64,000 nt of DNA from Rubrivivax sp. (GTDB taxonomy: Bacteria > Pseudomonadota > Gammaproteobacteria > Burkholderiales > Burkholderiaceae_C). Below the pieces are notes generated by a model. It was not told where the DNA came from, did not search any database, and was given only the letters and a program-made list of their open reading frames with translations. Made by a program: the position numbers and the translations under genes. The stretch spans positions 62,001-126,000 of the forward strand of contig JADCGQ010000030.1 of assembly GCA_020248945.1 (NCBI GenBank), given 5' to 3'. Below are positions 63,458-64,000 of this stretch, piece after piece. Within the stretch, counting starts at the first letter, position 1; every line of letters starts with the position of its first letter.

Positions 63458-64000
63458 GTGACAACCGCCAAGCCGCGCGCCAGCCGGGCGCAGCCCCGGG
63501 CCACGCCACCCGGCCCGATCCGTGCCACCGTGCCCCCGCTGGACCCGCGGCGCTTCGTGCCCACGGCCGCCCGGCCCCTGCGCGCCAAGGTGCGACACCT
63601 CGAGCCCGACACCGAGATCCAGCCGCACAGCCACGCCTGGGCTCAGGTGGCCATGGCCGTCAGCGGTGTGGCCCGCATCACCACCAGCCAGGCCACCTAC
63701 CTGGTGCCGGGTGGGCGCGCGGTGTGGATACCGCCGGGCATCGAGCACGTGGTGTCGGTGGTGGAACGCGCCGAACTGCGCACGCTGTACGTGCATCAGG
63801 CCGACGGTGCCGCAGGCCCCGGCGTCACGGCAGCCGAGAGCGCGCGCTGGCACCAGTGCCGCGTGCTCGAGGTGAGCCCGCTGCTGCGCGAGCTGGTGCT
63901 GCAGATGGACATCGAGATGGACGGCAGCACCCCTGTCACGCCCACGCTGCTGGCCCGCGAGCGCCGGCTGGGCGAGCTGGCGCTCGACGAGCTGCGCCGC
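63458..64000 (+). CDS. AraC-family regulator with cupin N-terminus, 3' end cut by window
   Basis: 181 codons to the edge from a GTG start (no ATG in frame upstream). The cupin part contains 'EIQPHSHAWAQ', VARITTSQATYLVPGG and AVWIPPGIEHVV, the pattern of AraC regulators that pair with MFS drug exporters. The two HTH motifs expected at the C-terminus lie beyond the window. The start codon is uncertain because the ribosome site is weak. Confidence 0.75.
   Translation, partial: MTTAKPRASRAQPRATPPGPIRATVPPLDPRRFVPTAARPLRAKVRHLEPDTEIQPHSHAWAQVAMAVSGVARITTSQATYLVPGGRAVWIPPGIEHVVSVVERAELRTLYVHQADGAAGPGVTAAESARWHQCRVLEVSPLLRELVLQMDIEMDGSTPVTPTLLARERRLGELALDELRR

Overview
The window is about 70% GC, is almost fully coding (no gap between genes exceeds about 220 bp) and comes from a phototrophic betaproteobacterium, most likely a Burkholderiales member of the Rubrivivax/Roseateles/Ideonella type. 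The evidence is a purple-bacterial photosynthesis gene cluster (type II reaction centre, bacteriochlorophyll a and spheroidene-type carotenoid genes) joined to typical betaproteobacterial housekeeping blocks (lptFG/pepA-holC, cysB, lolA-ftsK, rpmBG, rarA, lgt-dnaQ). The genus is an inference.

Region 1 (1-14000, all on the minus strand) is part of the photosynthesis cluster. Read in the direction of transcription it is bchI-bchD-bchO, crtE-crtF, bchC-bchX-bchY-bchZ, then pufB-[75-aa membrane protein]-pufA-pufL-pufM, with pufM cut by the window edge. Sites of the form TGT-N12-ACA (the PpsR/CrtJ operator) lie in front of bchI, crtE and, as a tandem pair 8 bp apart, bchC. The gene between pufB and pufA is the most unusual item here: a single-pass protein without a bacteriochlorophyll-ligand histidine in its membrane span.

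Region 2 (14050-23040): tRNA-Val, dnaQ and lgt. Then comes an envelope locus of three LPP20/CsgG/FlgT-like exported proteins and a 1029-aa exported WD40-like plus caspase-like protein, with a divergent exported protein of unknown function.

Region 3 (23050-43930): branched-chain amino-acid ABC transporter genes (livHMGF, with a livK-type binding protein 7 kb away), rarA, lolA-ftsK, a CRP-family regulator divergent from trxB, rpmB-rpmG, holC-pepA divergent from lptF-lptG, cbiX-cysB, a methionine aminotransferase and a FimV-like protein.

Region 4 (44070-55480): a class II aldolase-like gene divergent from a second CRP/FNR regulator. That regulator precedes a kinase plus acyl-CoA dehydrogenase pair resembling the split form of ACAD10/11 (LvaA/LvaC-like). 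Then follow a GST, tRNA-Arg, a UvrD-like helicase, an internally duplicated small protein, an SDR, tRNA-Pro, an RraA-like protein with an Lrp-type regulator, and an EamA exporter.

Region 5 (55480-64000): an acetolactate-synthase-like TPP enzyme sits directly downstream of a TIR-protein/STAND-ATPase pair that looks like a signalling or defence system. Last come an MFS exporter and a divergent AraC-type regulator cut by the window end.
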